Notes: generated by a model from the sequence alone, not told the origin. Positions 9,368 through 18,894 are shown, counted from the stretch's first letter. The stretch: 19,333 nt of DNA from Dimargaris cristalligena (GCA_027576995.1 JANBQC010000537.1:1-19333), one strand, 5' to 3'. Made by a program: numbers and translations.

Positions 9368-12091
9368 CTATCCGAAGGTGTAGAACATGACAATATAAAT
9401 AACACTCCCCAAGAACCGGAAGCCGGCCATACCCGCTACCGACCAGAAGATAAAAGACAGGTAGGGATTAAAGACGATGTCACCCTTGGTGAAATTATCC
9501 TTGATGTAGTCGAGGAAGTAGTCGGAAGTCAAAGTCACAACCAGAAGTGCATTGGTGAACATCCAGGCGAGCAGGAACCGGGTACGGAAGAGCTTGTTGT
9601 TATCCTCCTTCTTGGTCGAGGCATCCCGCTTGTTTTTTTCCACGGGCGCGGGTTTCCGGAGCTCGGTCAAGAACTTCTCGTACTTGGTGTTGGCGTCTTC
9701 CTGAGTAGTGGCCACGGCGACTTCGGCGACCTCCTGTCCGTCCTGCTTCTTGATCTTGGCGTGACCCAAGTCATTGGTCATACCGGTATCGCCCTTGGTA
9801 CCCCAGGACACGTCGTGGACGTTACAGAAGGCATAGACCGTCAGGATGTTGATGAATGAAGGAAGCAGAGCCAGGTATTGGATGAAGGACGTGAACATGT
9901 GCCACGGTTCGAAGTAGAGCAGTGACGAAACGAGGTAGAGACCATAGGTAGAAGCAAACGAAATCACAATGTCCCGGAAAGTAGGGTCTTTGAGCACGCT
10001 CAGGCCCTGCTCGAACTTGGTTTGACGGATAGACTCAACGACCATGAACATGGCGGTGTAGAACATGATAATCATGACGACAAAGAAGAGCACCACGCAA
10101 ATCATGTAGGTTGTCTTGGACCCCTGGGGACGGTTACCGAGTGAAATAATGAAGATGGTGATAAGGGCCAGGAGATAAATTTCCCGGCCGACTTCGTACA
10201 CAATCTTGCCTCCGCCGAAGAAGGGGTCCTTGCCCCGATCAGCCGCCACCGCATCCATCACGTTGTGGTACAGGAAATAGTAGCACAGGTAGAAATTGGC
10301 CAGCGAGAACCAGCTGAAGACGAGCGAAATCAAATTGTAGAGAAACTCAATTAGCAGCAGGAAGATTCGGACGATGGAGTGGCCGGACTGGAAGATCTTG
10401 TACCAGTGGACCATGGCGTAGAAGGCCGCGAAGAAGGACCCGTTGAGCCAACGGCGACGCTGGGAGATGAGTTCAGGGAGAGTGTCGGGCACGTCAGTGA
10501 CACCCTTGGCGCTCTTGACATACTTGAGCACCCAGTTGCAGTTCTTCTTGGCGACTAGTTCGAAACACAGGATACGATCTTCGGCCAGATACATGTTGGC
10601 TTCGAAAATGCCACCGTCGGAATCGGCGGAGTGGAGCAACTCCCCCTTGAAGTAGGCGGCGAGCGGACCCACCCCAGGGGAAGTGTTCTGCAGGGCGGCG
10701 TAGCGGTAGGCAGAGAAGGCACCGGGTAGCACGGAAATATAGCCAAACACGGACTCCAGGGGTTTGTCCAGAATGTTGGACATTTTGTACTCGAAGTTCT
10801 GGGCGGCCACCAGGGGATTCCATACGTTACAGCAGCCACTACCGACATCGGTACAGATTTCACCGCAGGCCCCGCCCACCTGGGGGTCGCGGTCGAAGGC
10901 CTTCCACAAATGGTAAATAGAGGTACCGCCGGGCTTGGTGCCCACGTCGATGAGGACGCACACGTTTGGGTTGAGCAGCGGGGCGAAGGCGTTAAAGAAC
11001 CAACGGTGGGAGTTGAGCTTCTTGGCGTTCTTTTCCTTGAGACAGAACAGAACCTGGACGGGGACCATGCCCTTGTCGGGGCCTCGGATGTTGTTCTTGT
11101 CGTCGACGGTAATTTGGGTGGTGTACTCGAAGATGTGGGAAGTTACGGGTTGGCCGTTGACGGAATTCTGCATAATACCGTCCTGGTAGACACCCATGGT
11201 ACCGAGCACATTCAGCACACGGGGGTTGATTTTATGGCGACCGTCGGACACGACACACACAACGACCTTCTGCCAGCCGTCCTTGCCCCAGGTGCGGGAG
11301 CGGGTACGGGAGCAGAGGTGGGCAATGTTCTTGAAAACGGAAGTCATGGTCCGGTTGAACAGCACGTCGTCTTCGTTGTACATGGTGAGCACGATGAACA
11401 GCTCGGTGTGGCGGCCGTAGAGGACAGGGCGCAGGGTGTAGCGGCGGGCCAGGAATTCGTTGGGGTCGCTGGTACAGGCGGTGTACCGGACCTTGGTGAA
11501 CTCGTCGCCTTCCTTGTAGCGACCCATTTGCAGGATTTTAGTGGGCACGGGGCAGTCCAGGACCAAGTTACCGGAGGTAAGCTGAACCTGCTGCAGTTGA
11601 CGGGTACGCAGATCCTGGTAGGACTGGTAGTACCGCGAGGACGGCGGGGGAGCGTTGGCGTGGTCGTAAAGGTGCTGGATACTCGGGTCCATGGCGGGGT
11701 TGGACCGGGGGTCGATTTTCTTCTCCGAGCCGGGGGAGCCCACATTGATGGCCTGGTGGGAGAAGGAGGAGTTGGAAGAGGCGGGGTAGGCCCCCTGGGC
11801 GAAGCCGGGGGTGGGGAGCGAGGCAGCCACCGGGATACCCTGGGCGTTTTGGACGAGCGAGACATTCTCGGGTTCGTATTCGTAGCCCCCGGAGGGCTGT
11901 GCATGGTAGTAGGAGTCCTGGTAGGTGTGTACGGACGAGGTTTCGGGGGGCGGGTAAGCCTGGTGGTGCGGGTCGGGATTCGGCGGGTAGGCCTGGTGGT
12001 GGGCCTCGGGATTAGGCGAGTAGGCCTGGTGGTTCGGGTCCTGGGACCGGCCCCCAGTGGGCGGGTATTGGTTGTGATTGTTGGAGTACAT
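9368..12091 (-). CDS. Chitin synthase, division 1 (class I-III, most like class I/II)
   Basis: A complete 907-residue single-exon ORF. It polymerises GlcNAc from UDP-GlcNAc into chitin and extrudes it through the plasma membrane. Residues 1-165 are a Pro/Gln/Tyr/His-rich disordered cytosolic tail with three 11-residue repeats. The chitin synthase N-domain follows: [10 protein letters not shown] at 174-183, TMYNEDD at 236-242, VVSDGR at 280-285. Catalytic-core marks are IDVGTKPG at 381-388, AEDR at 503-506 and the QRRRW signature at 544-548. [12 protein letters not shown] at 756-767 is typical of classes I-III. Hydrophobic spans lie at about 573-605, 633-652, 660-684, 735-754, 836-852 and 873-903. 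[10 protein letters not shown] points to class I/II rather than III. The ATG at 12091 has G at -3 and the N-terminus has normal family length. Every key motif is intact, so it should be functional. It contains an unspliced charged loop at about 770-835. Confidence 0.95.
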   Translation of the reverse strand: MYSNNHNQYPPTGGRSQDPNHQAYSPNPEAHHQAYPPNPDPHHQAYPPPETSSVHTYQDSYYHAQPSGGYEYEPENVSLVQNAQGIPVAASLPTPGFAQGAYPASSNSSFSHQAINVGSPGSEKKIDPRSNPAMDPSIQHLYDHANAPPPSSRYYQSYQDLRTRQLQQVQLTSGNLVLDCPVPTKILQMGRYKEGDEFTKVRYTACTSDPNEFLARRYTLRPVLYGRHTELFIVLTMYNEDDVLFNRTMTSVFKNIAHLCSRTRSRTWGKDGWQKVVVCVVSDGRHKINPRVLNVLGTMGVYQDGIMQNSVNGQPVTSHIFEYTTQITVDDKNNIRGPDKGMVPVQVLFCLKEKNAKKLNSHRWFFNAFAPLLNPNVCVLIDVGTKPGGTSIYHLWKAFDRDPQVGGACGEICTDVGSGCCNVWNPLVAAQNFEYKMSNILDKPLESVFGYISVLPGAFSAYRYAALQNTSPGVGPLAAYFKGELLHSADSDGGIFEANMYLAEDRILCFELVAKKNCNWVLKYVKSAKGVTDVPDTLPELISQRRRWLNGSFFAAFYAMVHWYKIFQSGHSIVRIFLLLIEFLYNLISLVFSWFSLANFYLCYYFLYHNVMDAVAADRGKDPFFGGGKIVYEVGREIYLLALITIFIISLGNRPQGSKTTYMICVVLFFVVMIIMFYTAMFMVVESIRQTKFEQGLSVLKDPTFRDIVISFASTYGLYLVSSLLYFEPWHMFTSFIQYLALLPSFINILTVYAFCNVHDVSWGTKGDTGMTNDLGHAKIKKQDGQEVAEVAVATTQEDANTKYEKFLTELRKPAPVEKNKRDASTKKEDNNKLFRTRFLLAWMFTNALLVVTLTSDYFLDYIKDNFTKGDIVFNPYLSFIFWSVAGMAGFRFLGSVIYIVMFYTFG
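11933..12031 (-). repeat. Three tandem 33-bp repeats encoding HQAYxPNPxxH in the chitin synthase N-terminus
   Basis: Residues 21-31, 32-42 and 43-53 are successive 11-residue units beginning HQAY. The first two end in PNP plus two variable residues and His; the third has diverged after HQAYPP. At DNA level the units share long identical stretches such as the TAGGCCTGGTGG block on the plus strand, indicating recent tandem duplication. Confidence 0.8.
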
Positions 12092-12102
12092 GCCGACGAG
12101 GG

Positions 12103-12138
12103 CTACGGGCGGGATACGAAGGGCACGGCCGGGGGCAT
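12103..12138 (-). promoter_or_regulatory. Upstream ORF (11 codons) in the chitin synthase leader
   Basis: ATG at 12138 opens a frame of 11 codons ([11 protein letters not shown]) that stops with TAG at 12105-12103, 11 bases before the main ATG. It is the only ATG on the minus strand between the main start and the putative TATA at 12480. Its start context is weak (T at -3) while the main start has G at -3, so leaky scanning would be expected if the segment stays in the mRNA. Confidence 0.45.
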
Positions 12139-12261
12139 GCAGAAGAAGAAGAAGAAACAGATGATGATGAGCGCCAGTGGGACAAGGTACAGCGGAGTTG
12201 GGTGGGCGGAAAAAAACAGAGGATAATTTATCTGGGCGGATTAATTTGGTGGGGGATTTAC
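12103..12261 (-). other. Possible leader intron of the chitin synthase gene
   Basis: A CAAG|GTAAAT donor (intron starts at 12261) and an acceptor ending CCGTAG at 12103, preceded by a TTTCTTCTTCTTCTTCTGC pyrimidine run, define a 159-nt candidate intron. It would remove the upstream ORF completely, with the acceptor AG being the last two bases of the uORF stop codon. No strong branch-point sequence was recognised, so this is one of two competing readings of the leader. Confidence 0.3.
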
Positions 12262-12472
12262 CTTGAGGGGAACACTGCTAACCAGTTAGCGGGCGAGGGT
12301 CGTGGCTGTAAAAGGCGAGTGAGAGGAGGAGGAAAATATGAAAAATACCCTACAGTGAGAATAAGCGAGGCGACACCACGCAGAGAAGAACTACAGAGGA
12401 AGAGGAGGTGGTGGTGTGGTTTGGTTTGAAAAGGGACTCAACACGAGATGAGGACGGCACGCTTGTTTTAAT

Positions 12473-12480
12473 TATATATA
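12473..12480 (-). promoter_or_regulatory. Possible TATA box of the chitin synthase gene
   Basis: TATATATAAT on the minus strand lies about 380 bases upstream of the chitin synthase ATG, at the edge of an AT-rich break between GC-richer segments. It is the best TATA-like sequence in the upstream region, but the distance implies a long leader of roughly 350 bases. Confidence 0.3.
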
Positions 12481-12779
12481 GAACTGACGGGCACAATTAG
12501 GAGAGAAATACAGATAAGGGCAGTAATACAACAACAATAGGGGCGGAAGAGTATAGGGGAATACCGCGACCAGCCAAGCAAAAGTTCATGTGGATCGAGG
12601 GGTAAGGGCAAGCCGACGTTATATATGGGTGCGCAGACAATAGCGGCCAGAACAATAGTAAAGGAAAGGGGCCCGGATCCCGAGGCTCGGGGCGGCAAAG
12701 TGGTAGTGGTGGTAGCAATGGTAGTGGCTGCCCCCTACATCTCCCTCTCCCTCTCCCTTTAATCACCCCCCATGTCTAG

Positions 12780-13300
12780 GAGACAGAGACCCTCAATGGG
12801 GAGGATTGGCAATGAGGGATCTCCCTCTCTCTATCTACCAACGAACGCCCACTGGTGATTCGACCGCCTGTTTTCCCCCCCGTTCGAGTGTGGAGGAGGT
12901 GAGCGGTGGTAGGCCCTCTCTGTGGTACAGCCGTCCCTCCTTTCTCTGCCGTATATCCCCTGACCCTCTTCTCAGCCGGAACGGAAAAGTGGGTAAATGT
13001 TCGGCCTCCGTCGATCGACGCCTCCAAGGCCCGGCCCCCCGCTTGGTGTGGCCGCCGTCGACCCAATCCACGCCTCCGCTCTTCTGATTATACTCTACCC
13101 TATAGGATATACGATATTCGATGGCCTCGTCTGCGCCAAGCGGCCCTCAATGATCTCGCTTAATTCCAGGGGCCGTACCATTCCTTCGACGTATTCCCCC
13201 CCTCTCCCTATTATTCTCCTGGGTCCCAAACCCACCGCCAATGAGCCCGTCCCCCTCTGTCTTCCGCATCGCTCGTGGCCGGAGAATTAGCCGTTAGGCG
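12780..13300 (+). other. GC-rich region with overlapping open frames; possible short spliced gene divergent from chitin synthase
   Basis: Several frames stay open for 80-97 codons on both strands, partly a simple effect of high GC. On the plus strand an ATG at 12812 starts a frame that reaches a GAG|GTGAGC donor at 12900. A very fungal-looking acceptor (CTGAC then CCTCTTCTCAG) ends at 12975, giving a 76-nt candidate intron. A second acceptor-like CTCTACCCTATAG ends near 13107. No assembly of these pieces gives a recognisable domain; the longest versions encode only about 55-95 residues rich in Pro and Arg. It may instead be the promoter or leader of a transcript not captured here. Confidence 0.2.
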
Positions 13301-13532
13301 GCCAACCCGCATCTTCCTCGCCACCATGCCGTCATTTTAGTAATAGTAGTCATAGTAGTTACACAGTGCCCGCCGATGATGCGACTGCGATTTTATCGTT
13401 GAAGGCCATACCGCTGCCCCTCTCCCTCCCAAAAGTACCCCCTCCTCCTCCTCTTCTGGCCTCCCCGAACTCATTCCCCCCTTGGACAATCTCATGAACA
13501 ATGGTATCTAGACTGAGGCACTCCCACGGGAA

Positions 13533-13760
13533 TCAGGCGGGGTAAACACCCTTAAGCCACAAGGCTCTACTCATACCTGCCCTCGTAAGTCCCGTTGACC
13601 ATCGGCTTATGTATTGCTGATTATATATATATTGAAAAAATCGAACGAAAAAGAAAATCCACATTACTATTGGCAGTAGTAATAATACTAATATGTTTCC
13701 CTCACGTTTCTCCCCTTTCGTTCGCCAGTTGGAACCCCCACCTCGACCACTCATATCCAT
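13533..13760 (-). CDS. Possible 75-residue single-span membrane protein (doubtful)
   Basis: Starting at ATG 13760 the frame encodes a short Gly/Arg/Lys-rich N-terminus (residues 1-21), one strongly hydrophobic segment at 22-47 rich in Leu, Ile and Phe, and a basic tail. The arrangement would suit a small tail- or signal-anchored protein. However, the hydrophobic part is translated from an AT-rich run (13625-13700) where Leu/Ile/Phe codons arise by chance, the start context is poor (C at -3), and no polyadenylation signal follows closely. The frame also stays open upstream to about 13883. A CAG|GTATGA donor-like site lies within it. I do not recognise a family. Confidence 0.15.
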   Translation of the reverse strand: MDMSGRGGGSNWRTKGEKREGNILVLLLLPIVMWIFFFVRFFQYIYNQQYISRWSTGLTRAGMSRALWLKGVYPA

Positions 13761-13883
13761 TGGCCGCCCACGATAAAATTTGGATTGTCCTAGAAAACCG
13801 GACTTGCACCGCTGCTGATGCGCTCGTCTTCCACTGAAAGTCACAGATTCCCCCCAACCAAACGAACCGTCGGCCAATCCTCA

Positions 13884-14159
13884 TCGACGGTGGTGCCCAG
13901 CTTTATCACCCCGAATCCAGATGGGCCAATTCCAGGTCGTTTTGGCCGTGCCCCTCTCAATCATGCCAACAGTTAATTTGCTGCTGCATTTCTCCCTAGG
14001 AGGGTGTTTGGTGAATATATACCATCTATCATTAGGGGCGCACTGACAGTACATCGCCTGTTTACCAACACGGTGGCACACTTCAGGCTCATTAATGTGC
14101 CTGAGCCTGCAAGGATATTTAATGAGTAGCCCAATGATGTGCAGCGTCTGGCAGATGGG
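13884..14159 (-). other. Open frame with a good 3' splice site: possible exon or remnant
   Basis: The minus-strand frame is open for 92 codons from after the TGA at 14162 to the stop at 13883-13881. An acceptor-like TATCCTTGCAG lies at about 14120-14110, after which the frame encodes a Cys-, Trp- and Lys/Arg-containing stretch (four Cys in about 45 residues, then WNWPIWIRG). The phase does not match the candidate exon at 14376-14498, so they cannot simply be joined. No domain recognised. Confidence 0.12.
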
Positions 14160-14375
14160 TCATGCCGGTTGACTATGGCTATTATTATTGTTATGACTAT
14201 CCCTGATTTTTGAACGTTATTAAAAGGGCTTAGGCTACGAAATAGTCCCCCCACCTGCACATTGGTATACACCTCCTTTCCGCACCCTGGCCCTATTTAC
14301 AGCCGCTATTGTTGTGCTTATTGTATTTGGCTGGTTGATTTCCAAATCCCACCAATGTGCTACCTTCGTACTTAC

Positions 14376-14498
14376 CTGGCTGTTCACCACATCCAACCAT
14401 GTGTCTTCTCCCCCCTCTTCTTCCTCACTCACAGGTGATTTGGCTGTGCATTCTGGTTCCTCACTAAAGTTCCAATTATGGCTGTTGATCAAACTCGG
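14376..14498 (-). other. Candidate acidic exon ending in a perfect CAG|GTAAGT donor
   Basis: Forty-one codons on the minus strand begin just after a CTAG at 14501 and end at CAG|GTAAGT. The translation is strikingly acidic (residues 24-32 include EEEEGGED) followed by TWLDVVNSQ. The donor is a full consensus match. No compatible downstream exon was found in phase, so this may be chance. Confidence 0.15.
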
Positions 14499-14664
14499 CT
14501 AGTCATGGAGCGTTCGACCATTTGTTCATCTACGACTAGAAAACCCGAGGATAATCGTAGTAGGAATAGTTAAGGGGGTCGATCCGATGAAAGTTGACCC
14601 TCTCCTTTTTTTTTGTGTGTGTTTTGAAAAACACCTCACGTAACCATGATCGCGAGCATCTTAC

Positions 14665-15029
14665 CTTAATCGACGCCGCAACTGGGGCTGTTTCCCATCC
14701 GAATCTTCGAGGTATAGATTGTCCCTATCGAATCCCGCGTGGAACAATGGGACCTTCGCTAAGTCCGAAGCCAAATAGGCACTACAGTATCTGATTGCCC
14801 GTCCCATGGTGGGATTTTGGTGGAGGGATGTGGACTGGGCAATAGCCAAAGCCAAGTCCAGTTATGCGAAAGAGGGTGCAATAAAAAAGCCTTGGTGAAG
14901 CTTCCTTGCTCCAAAATAGGGCTCTGTATCACTCCAAACGTAATGCCCAGACATAAGGATCTCTTCCACCATTGTCCACAGATTCACCCAGACCAATGTT
15001 GTCCTTCCATTAGGAGCTCTATAAAGAAT
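14665..15029 (-). pseudogene. Possible decayed coding segment with one in-frame stop
   Basis: On the minus strand one frame runs for about 121 codons (15029 to 14665) with a single TAA at 14864-14862, and it ends at an AAG|GTAAGA splice donor. The part before the stop (55 residues) and the part after (65 residues) both have mixed, protein-like composition, for example VWVNLWTMVEEILMSGHYVW and RAIRYCSAYLASDLAKVPLF. I do not recognise a family. One stop in a stretch this long can occur by chance in several kilobases at this base composition, so this is a hint only. Confidence 0.15.
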
Positions 15030-16281
15030 TTAACAGCGCTTTACCCAGTCTACCTGCTAGAGGAATCTTCCTAATCTGGCATTGGGCCATTTAAGTTGCG
15101 GTTGGCACTAGATATTGGCCCCTGAGGTGATATCATACGCCCCTCAATTACTAAATATATCCCCACTCGGATATTAGTGGCCCTATGGATAAGGGGGGTT
15201 CTCTTCATATGTATGCCCTAGTAATAGTGCCTTTGTAATCATCCATCAAGCCGTTGCCCAGTGGTCCTGGGTCCTTCAGTTACGGTAAACGGCCACTCTG
15301 CCGCCCGGTTGTATAACTAAGTCTAAGTTAATGCCACTGTGCCCCTAATCGACTATTTAATCACTGTGGTTCCAGCCTATTCATCTCACCCCAAAATGGG
15401 GCATCTCTATACCCATTCATATACTGGGCTGCCAGGGTCCCTAATTACCTTTTAACTAGTGGCCCCTGTCAACCACCGTTGTACAGTATATGAGGTCGGA
15501 GGGGGATATCGCAGAACGGGCATCCCATGCCACAGCACCATCCACTTGGGTGACGTGGTTTTGGCAACTGAAGTGGCAGGTCAACAGTGTTCGTCGGAAG
15601 ATCTTATCTTCTCACTAATGAACTGGATTTTAACTTTGACATGGTATGCGATACTATGAGTAAATTATATATATATATATTAATTCTACGCGTTTTAAAC
15701 TTGTTGTCATTGGAAATGATCAGTATTGTAACCGCCTGAAGGGGACAACTGCCCCGAGGACATAGAGGTCACCTGACCCCTCGGCCGGGGAGCACCGTCC
15801 GAAGGGCATTGCCCGGTTTCTGGCCCCATTGGCTACCCTAAATTACCGGAGGTTTAAATAGAGAATCGATACATTATAAAGGTCAAATTATGCCTTAATA
15901 AAATTACCAATTAATTATCTACTTTTTCATTCTTTAACAAGCTTAAGTGCCCTACCCGGTAATATGGTAATTCTTAGTTTTACTCGACCTGATCGTAACA
16001 GTATCCATGGCATTTCTTTCTGAGATTGTGGTGTGCCGGGGCCTAAAAATAATGAATGATAATTATTAAAAATATTTTCGGTTTTCGTTTGTATTTTTTT
16101 TTTGTACTTCGGTGTTCGATTAGCTTGTTAAGCTTATTGAAGTACTTTAGGCACTAAAATAAAGCTATAGTGACTATCTCGCCTGATGGTTTACTAGCCT
16201 ATTGCCGAGGCAACTTTTTGAAGCCAAGCCCCCTAGTCCCCAGCGAAGGATTTACCACCCACGCGTATGTGTTCGGCGCGA

Positions 16282-16303
16282 ATATATATATATATATATA
16301 TAT
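16282..16303. repeat. (AT)11 microsatellite
   Basis: Eleven perfect AT dinucleotides in intergenic DNA. A shorter tract of the same kind lies at 15666-15680. Confidence 0.95.
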
Positions 16304-17450
16304 GGGTAGAATTCGACCCGGCTGTATAGGATTCTATATAGTATGTGCATGGGAGAATGGGCATGATAATCATTTTTAACCAGTAGTGTTTGCCTTATCC
16401 AACGGATTTTTTATACCGCCTCGTTGAACTTCTCTCATATTGAATAACAGTAACCGGCCAAGTGGGTTGCATAAGTGAATATCCGCGACTGATTGCGGAC
16501 CATATAATTTCCACCTTTTCCTAAAAAGTATACTGTAATATGGGTCGATGGGTCTACCCTGACTTTCCCCCTTAGCTAGCCACCCCATTTTAATAGAGTG
16601 GGGTACCCAACTGCTCGTCCAACGTCGGTTCGTTGGGGAGTGGGGTTTCCAAATTACGCCCAGAGTGATTCATGCGGGCCGAAAGAATCCGGCGTGTGAC
16701 TTACCCAGATATAGGGGTTTCCATAGCAGCCGCGATCCCCCGAGGCGTGACCCTTCGCCACTTAGGGCCCCGAGAGGAACTATTCCGCATTCATGAATCA
16801 ATACCAACTAATTAGGTAGCCCCCGTGAGGAGCCGACAGGATAATTTGGCCAGTATTTGCCACTGTACAGGTGGGGTGATAATGGCTACTTCGAGCCACA
16901 TTTTTTTAAAAAAAATAGCACTCACAAACTAGGTGGCAGAGCTGAAGGCCCAGGGGAAAGGCCCTACTGGCTAACCATAGCTATGCCCGCTGGTCTTCCA
17001 CCTAGTCAGCCCGGTGGTACAGGAAAATGAGACTGGCAGTGAGACTAGTGAATGCCGAAACTGTCAAACGTTATGCAAAAAAATGATTGCAATGGCACTC
17101 TGAGCCAAGCGATACGGCCCGTTCAGCTGAGGTGTGCTGTGGTCCTGCTCCGGTTCCCTCGTTTCACCGCCCAATGGGGAACCTCCCGGACATAATTCTC
17201 CTTTATCAATAATAATAATACGTGCAGGCGCAATTCGGAATATACCGCAGCAACTTCGTTCTTACGGCCGGTCAGCATATAAGATTGGCCGATGACGGCC
17301 ATTAACGGGTACCCCCGGAAGGGACTCGGGGCTGGGTATTACCGACGTCAATAGAATCGCGAATAAAATTCACAACCGCATTGGTCAAATTGGGGAGATA
17401 CATTTGGCCACGCCCGATCGATGCTATTTGAAAACGAAATCCCGATTGCC

Positions 17451-17457
17451 TATAAAA
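17451..17457 (+). promoter_or_regulatory. TATA box (TATAAAA) of the secreted protein gene at 17658
   Basis: A perfect TATAAAAG lies 207 bases before the ATG at 17658, and no ATG occurs between them on the plus strand. A possible 54-nt leader intron (GTATCG at 17492 to TTTTCTTACAG at 17545) and a CACGTG palindrome at 17614-17619 lie in the leader. Both are seen directly but their use is unproven. Confidence 0.6.
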
Positions 17458-17657
17458 GGGCCAAGATCGCGTCCCTGTCACTCCTTATCCAGTATCGCCA
17501 ATTACATTGAACATTGCATCGACCAGTGACTATATTTTCTTACAGCCAGACTGCTATTTATTATTAGCATTATTAGTATACGTATTACTAAGCTCCGGAT
17601 TAAAATACCCGCCCACGTGTCCGCACCATCGAGTTATCTCACCTATTACCCCCAACC

Positions 17658-18734
17658 ATGCTGTCACTCCTCCAACGCCTTACCATACTCACTCTACTGG
17701 GAACCCCAACCTGGATGAGTTTGCCAGTATATACTAGCCCCCTGGGAATTAATCCCAGTTTCTTGGGACTCCGTCCGGGAAATCTTGGACTGGGGTTTAA
17801 TAGCGGCCCATCGACCCCGGTGGAGAGCTACTCCGAAACTCCCTTTTACCGCCGTCTCTCCCAAGATAAACCATTCCCCTGGATGTCCAATGGGGGATTC
17901 CTGGCTAGCCGAATGGGGCCCCCGTCGCCCATGACCGAGTCAACTGAAGGTTCCTACGGTTCATCCACCGATTTGTCCACCCCTGAATCGACCATGGATG
18001 ATAATAGTGACAGCGGTAGCAGCACCAGCGGCACCAACAAAAGTAGTGGTAGGAGCAGTAGCAGTAGTATTAGTGGCCACTCCCGCCCTGTTTCCAGTAC
18101 CGATCTTAACCGACCTTCGTTTATTGGCAAACCCGTTCCCCTGCTTGTCGATGTATCAGACGCCCCGTGTATCGACCACTATACGTTTCAGGAAGACCGA
18201 ACGGTCCGATTTGACCCCGCCGAGTACTACGACGAACTCCTCAACCTGTACGGTGGCCACCACTTCGATGCGATGCTTCCCCTTGCCTACAATGCCTATC
18301 CCGGTGCTAAGCTGAAATCCGAGGTCCACGATTTGGTCCTTCACAATATCCAGGCCCTCCGTAGTGCCTACGTACGGCAGCAAGCCAGTGGTTACTACCC
18401 GGCGCTGATTGAAACGCAATTACCGCCCGAGTCCGTGTCCGATAATGCCGCCGTACTGAAGTTCATTCGCAGCGCCGTGGCCGCGAACCATTTGCTGGTG
18501 GTTCTGAATTACCACCCCCTACTCTCGCGAGTCACCGTGGATGTCATTAATAATCCCATCGCGCCCGTCATGCGCATGGGGGAATACATGGCCGGATTGA
18601 AACAGGCCCTGGAAACCGCGGGCAGTGTTAAGGTGGTGCTGGGCATCAAAACTGTGGCTGAGTCCAACTTGGTGCTAAATATGATTGAATATTTCGTCAA
18701 GAGTGAGTGGGTAGTCAAATATCTTGGCCAGTAA
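17658..18734 (+). CDS. Predicted secreted protein with serine-rich linker and unassigned C-terminal domain
   Basis: A complete 358-residue uninterrupted ORF. The ATG at 17658 has A at -3, and the next residues form a signal peptide (hydrophobic LTILTLLG at 8-15, cleavage likely between about 16 and 22). Residues 24-90 are Pro/Gly/Ser-rich with repeated GL-type turns (FLGLRPGNLGLGF). Residues 93-150 are a Ser/Thr/Gly low-complexity linker with a DDNSDSGSS block and SSSSS. Residues 155-358 look like one folded alpha/beta domain: a start around PLLVDVSDAPCIDHY, a Tyr/His-rich middle (YYDELLNLYGGHHFDAMLPL), a hydrophobic strand LLVVLNYHPLL at 279-289 and KVVLGIKTVAE at 325-335. There is one cysteine (171) and one sequon (Asn127). 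I do not recognise the domain and assign no function. Codons show GC-ending preference like the chitin synthase gene, supporting real coding. AATAAA follows at 18889. Confidence 0.8.
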   Translation: MLSLLQRLTILTLLGTPTWMSLPVYTSPLGINPSFLGLRPGNLGLGFNSGPSTPVESYSETPFYRRLSQDKPFPWMSNGGFLASRMGPPSPMTESTEGSYGSSTDLSTPESTMDDNSDSGSSTSGTNKSSGRSSSSSISGHSRPVSSTDLNRPSFIGKPVPLLVDVSDAPCIDHYTFQEDRTVRFDPAEYYDELLNLYGGHHFDAMLPLAYNAYPGAKLKSEVHDLVLHNIQALRSAYVRQQASGYYPALIETQLPPESVSDNAAVLKFIRSAVAANHLLVVLNYHPLLSRVTVDVINNPIAPVMRMGEYMAGLKQALETAGSVKVVLGIKTVAESNLVLNMIEYFVKSEWVVKYLGQ

Positions 18735-18752
18735 TTTTTTTTTTTAAAAAAA
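18735..18752. repeat. T11A7 palindromic tract directly after the stop codon
   Basis: Eleven T followed by seven A start at the base after the TAA of the secreted protein gene, giving a perfect T7A7 palindrome. A similar T7A8 tract lies at 16901-16915. They could be replication-slippage products; a role in 3' end formation is speculative. Confidence 0.7.
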
Positions 18753-18888
18753 TCAAACCACTCAGCAGCGGATCGCTCAAACACTTGGCAATAGACTTTA
18801 AATTACCGCCAAACCAGCTTTACTTGCTTAATGTATTATTTCACTACTCTAAAAAAATATTTATGTCTAGTAGCTCATGATGAATTTG

Positions 18889-18894
18889 AATAAA
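18889..18894 (+). terminator. Polyadenylation signal AATAAA of the secreted protein gene
   Basis: A canonical AATAAA on the coding strand, 155 bases after the stop codon at 18734, in an AT-rich stretch. Assigned by position. Confidence 0.5.

Larger units (their letters stand above)
13300..17450. other. Long region without a supportable complete gene
   Basis: About 4.1 kb with only weak coding hints, listed separately at 13533-13760, 13884-14159, 14376-14498 and 14665-15029. Simple repeats are present: (AT)n at 15666-15680, (AT)11 at 16282-16303, an AATAAT run near 17208-17220, and a T7A8 palindrome at 16901-16915. The segment 15100-17450 has no frame with a domain, signal peptide or coding pattern, and no tRNA or rRNA signature was found by eye. 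Confidence 0.5.

Noticed and set aside
9362..9859. A 165-codon plus-strand frame over the 3' end of chitin synthase
   Set aside because: Antisense shadow of the conserved C-terminal coding sequence; no domain.
10910..12226. A 438-codon open frame on the plus strand opposite chitin synthase
   Set aside because: It is exactly antisense to the chitin synthase coding region and its translation is Gly/Val/Leu-rich low complexity. This is the usual shadow of a GC-ending codon preference on the other strand.
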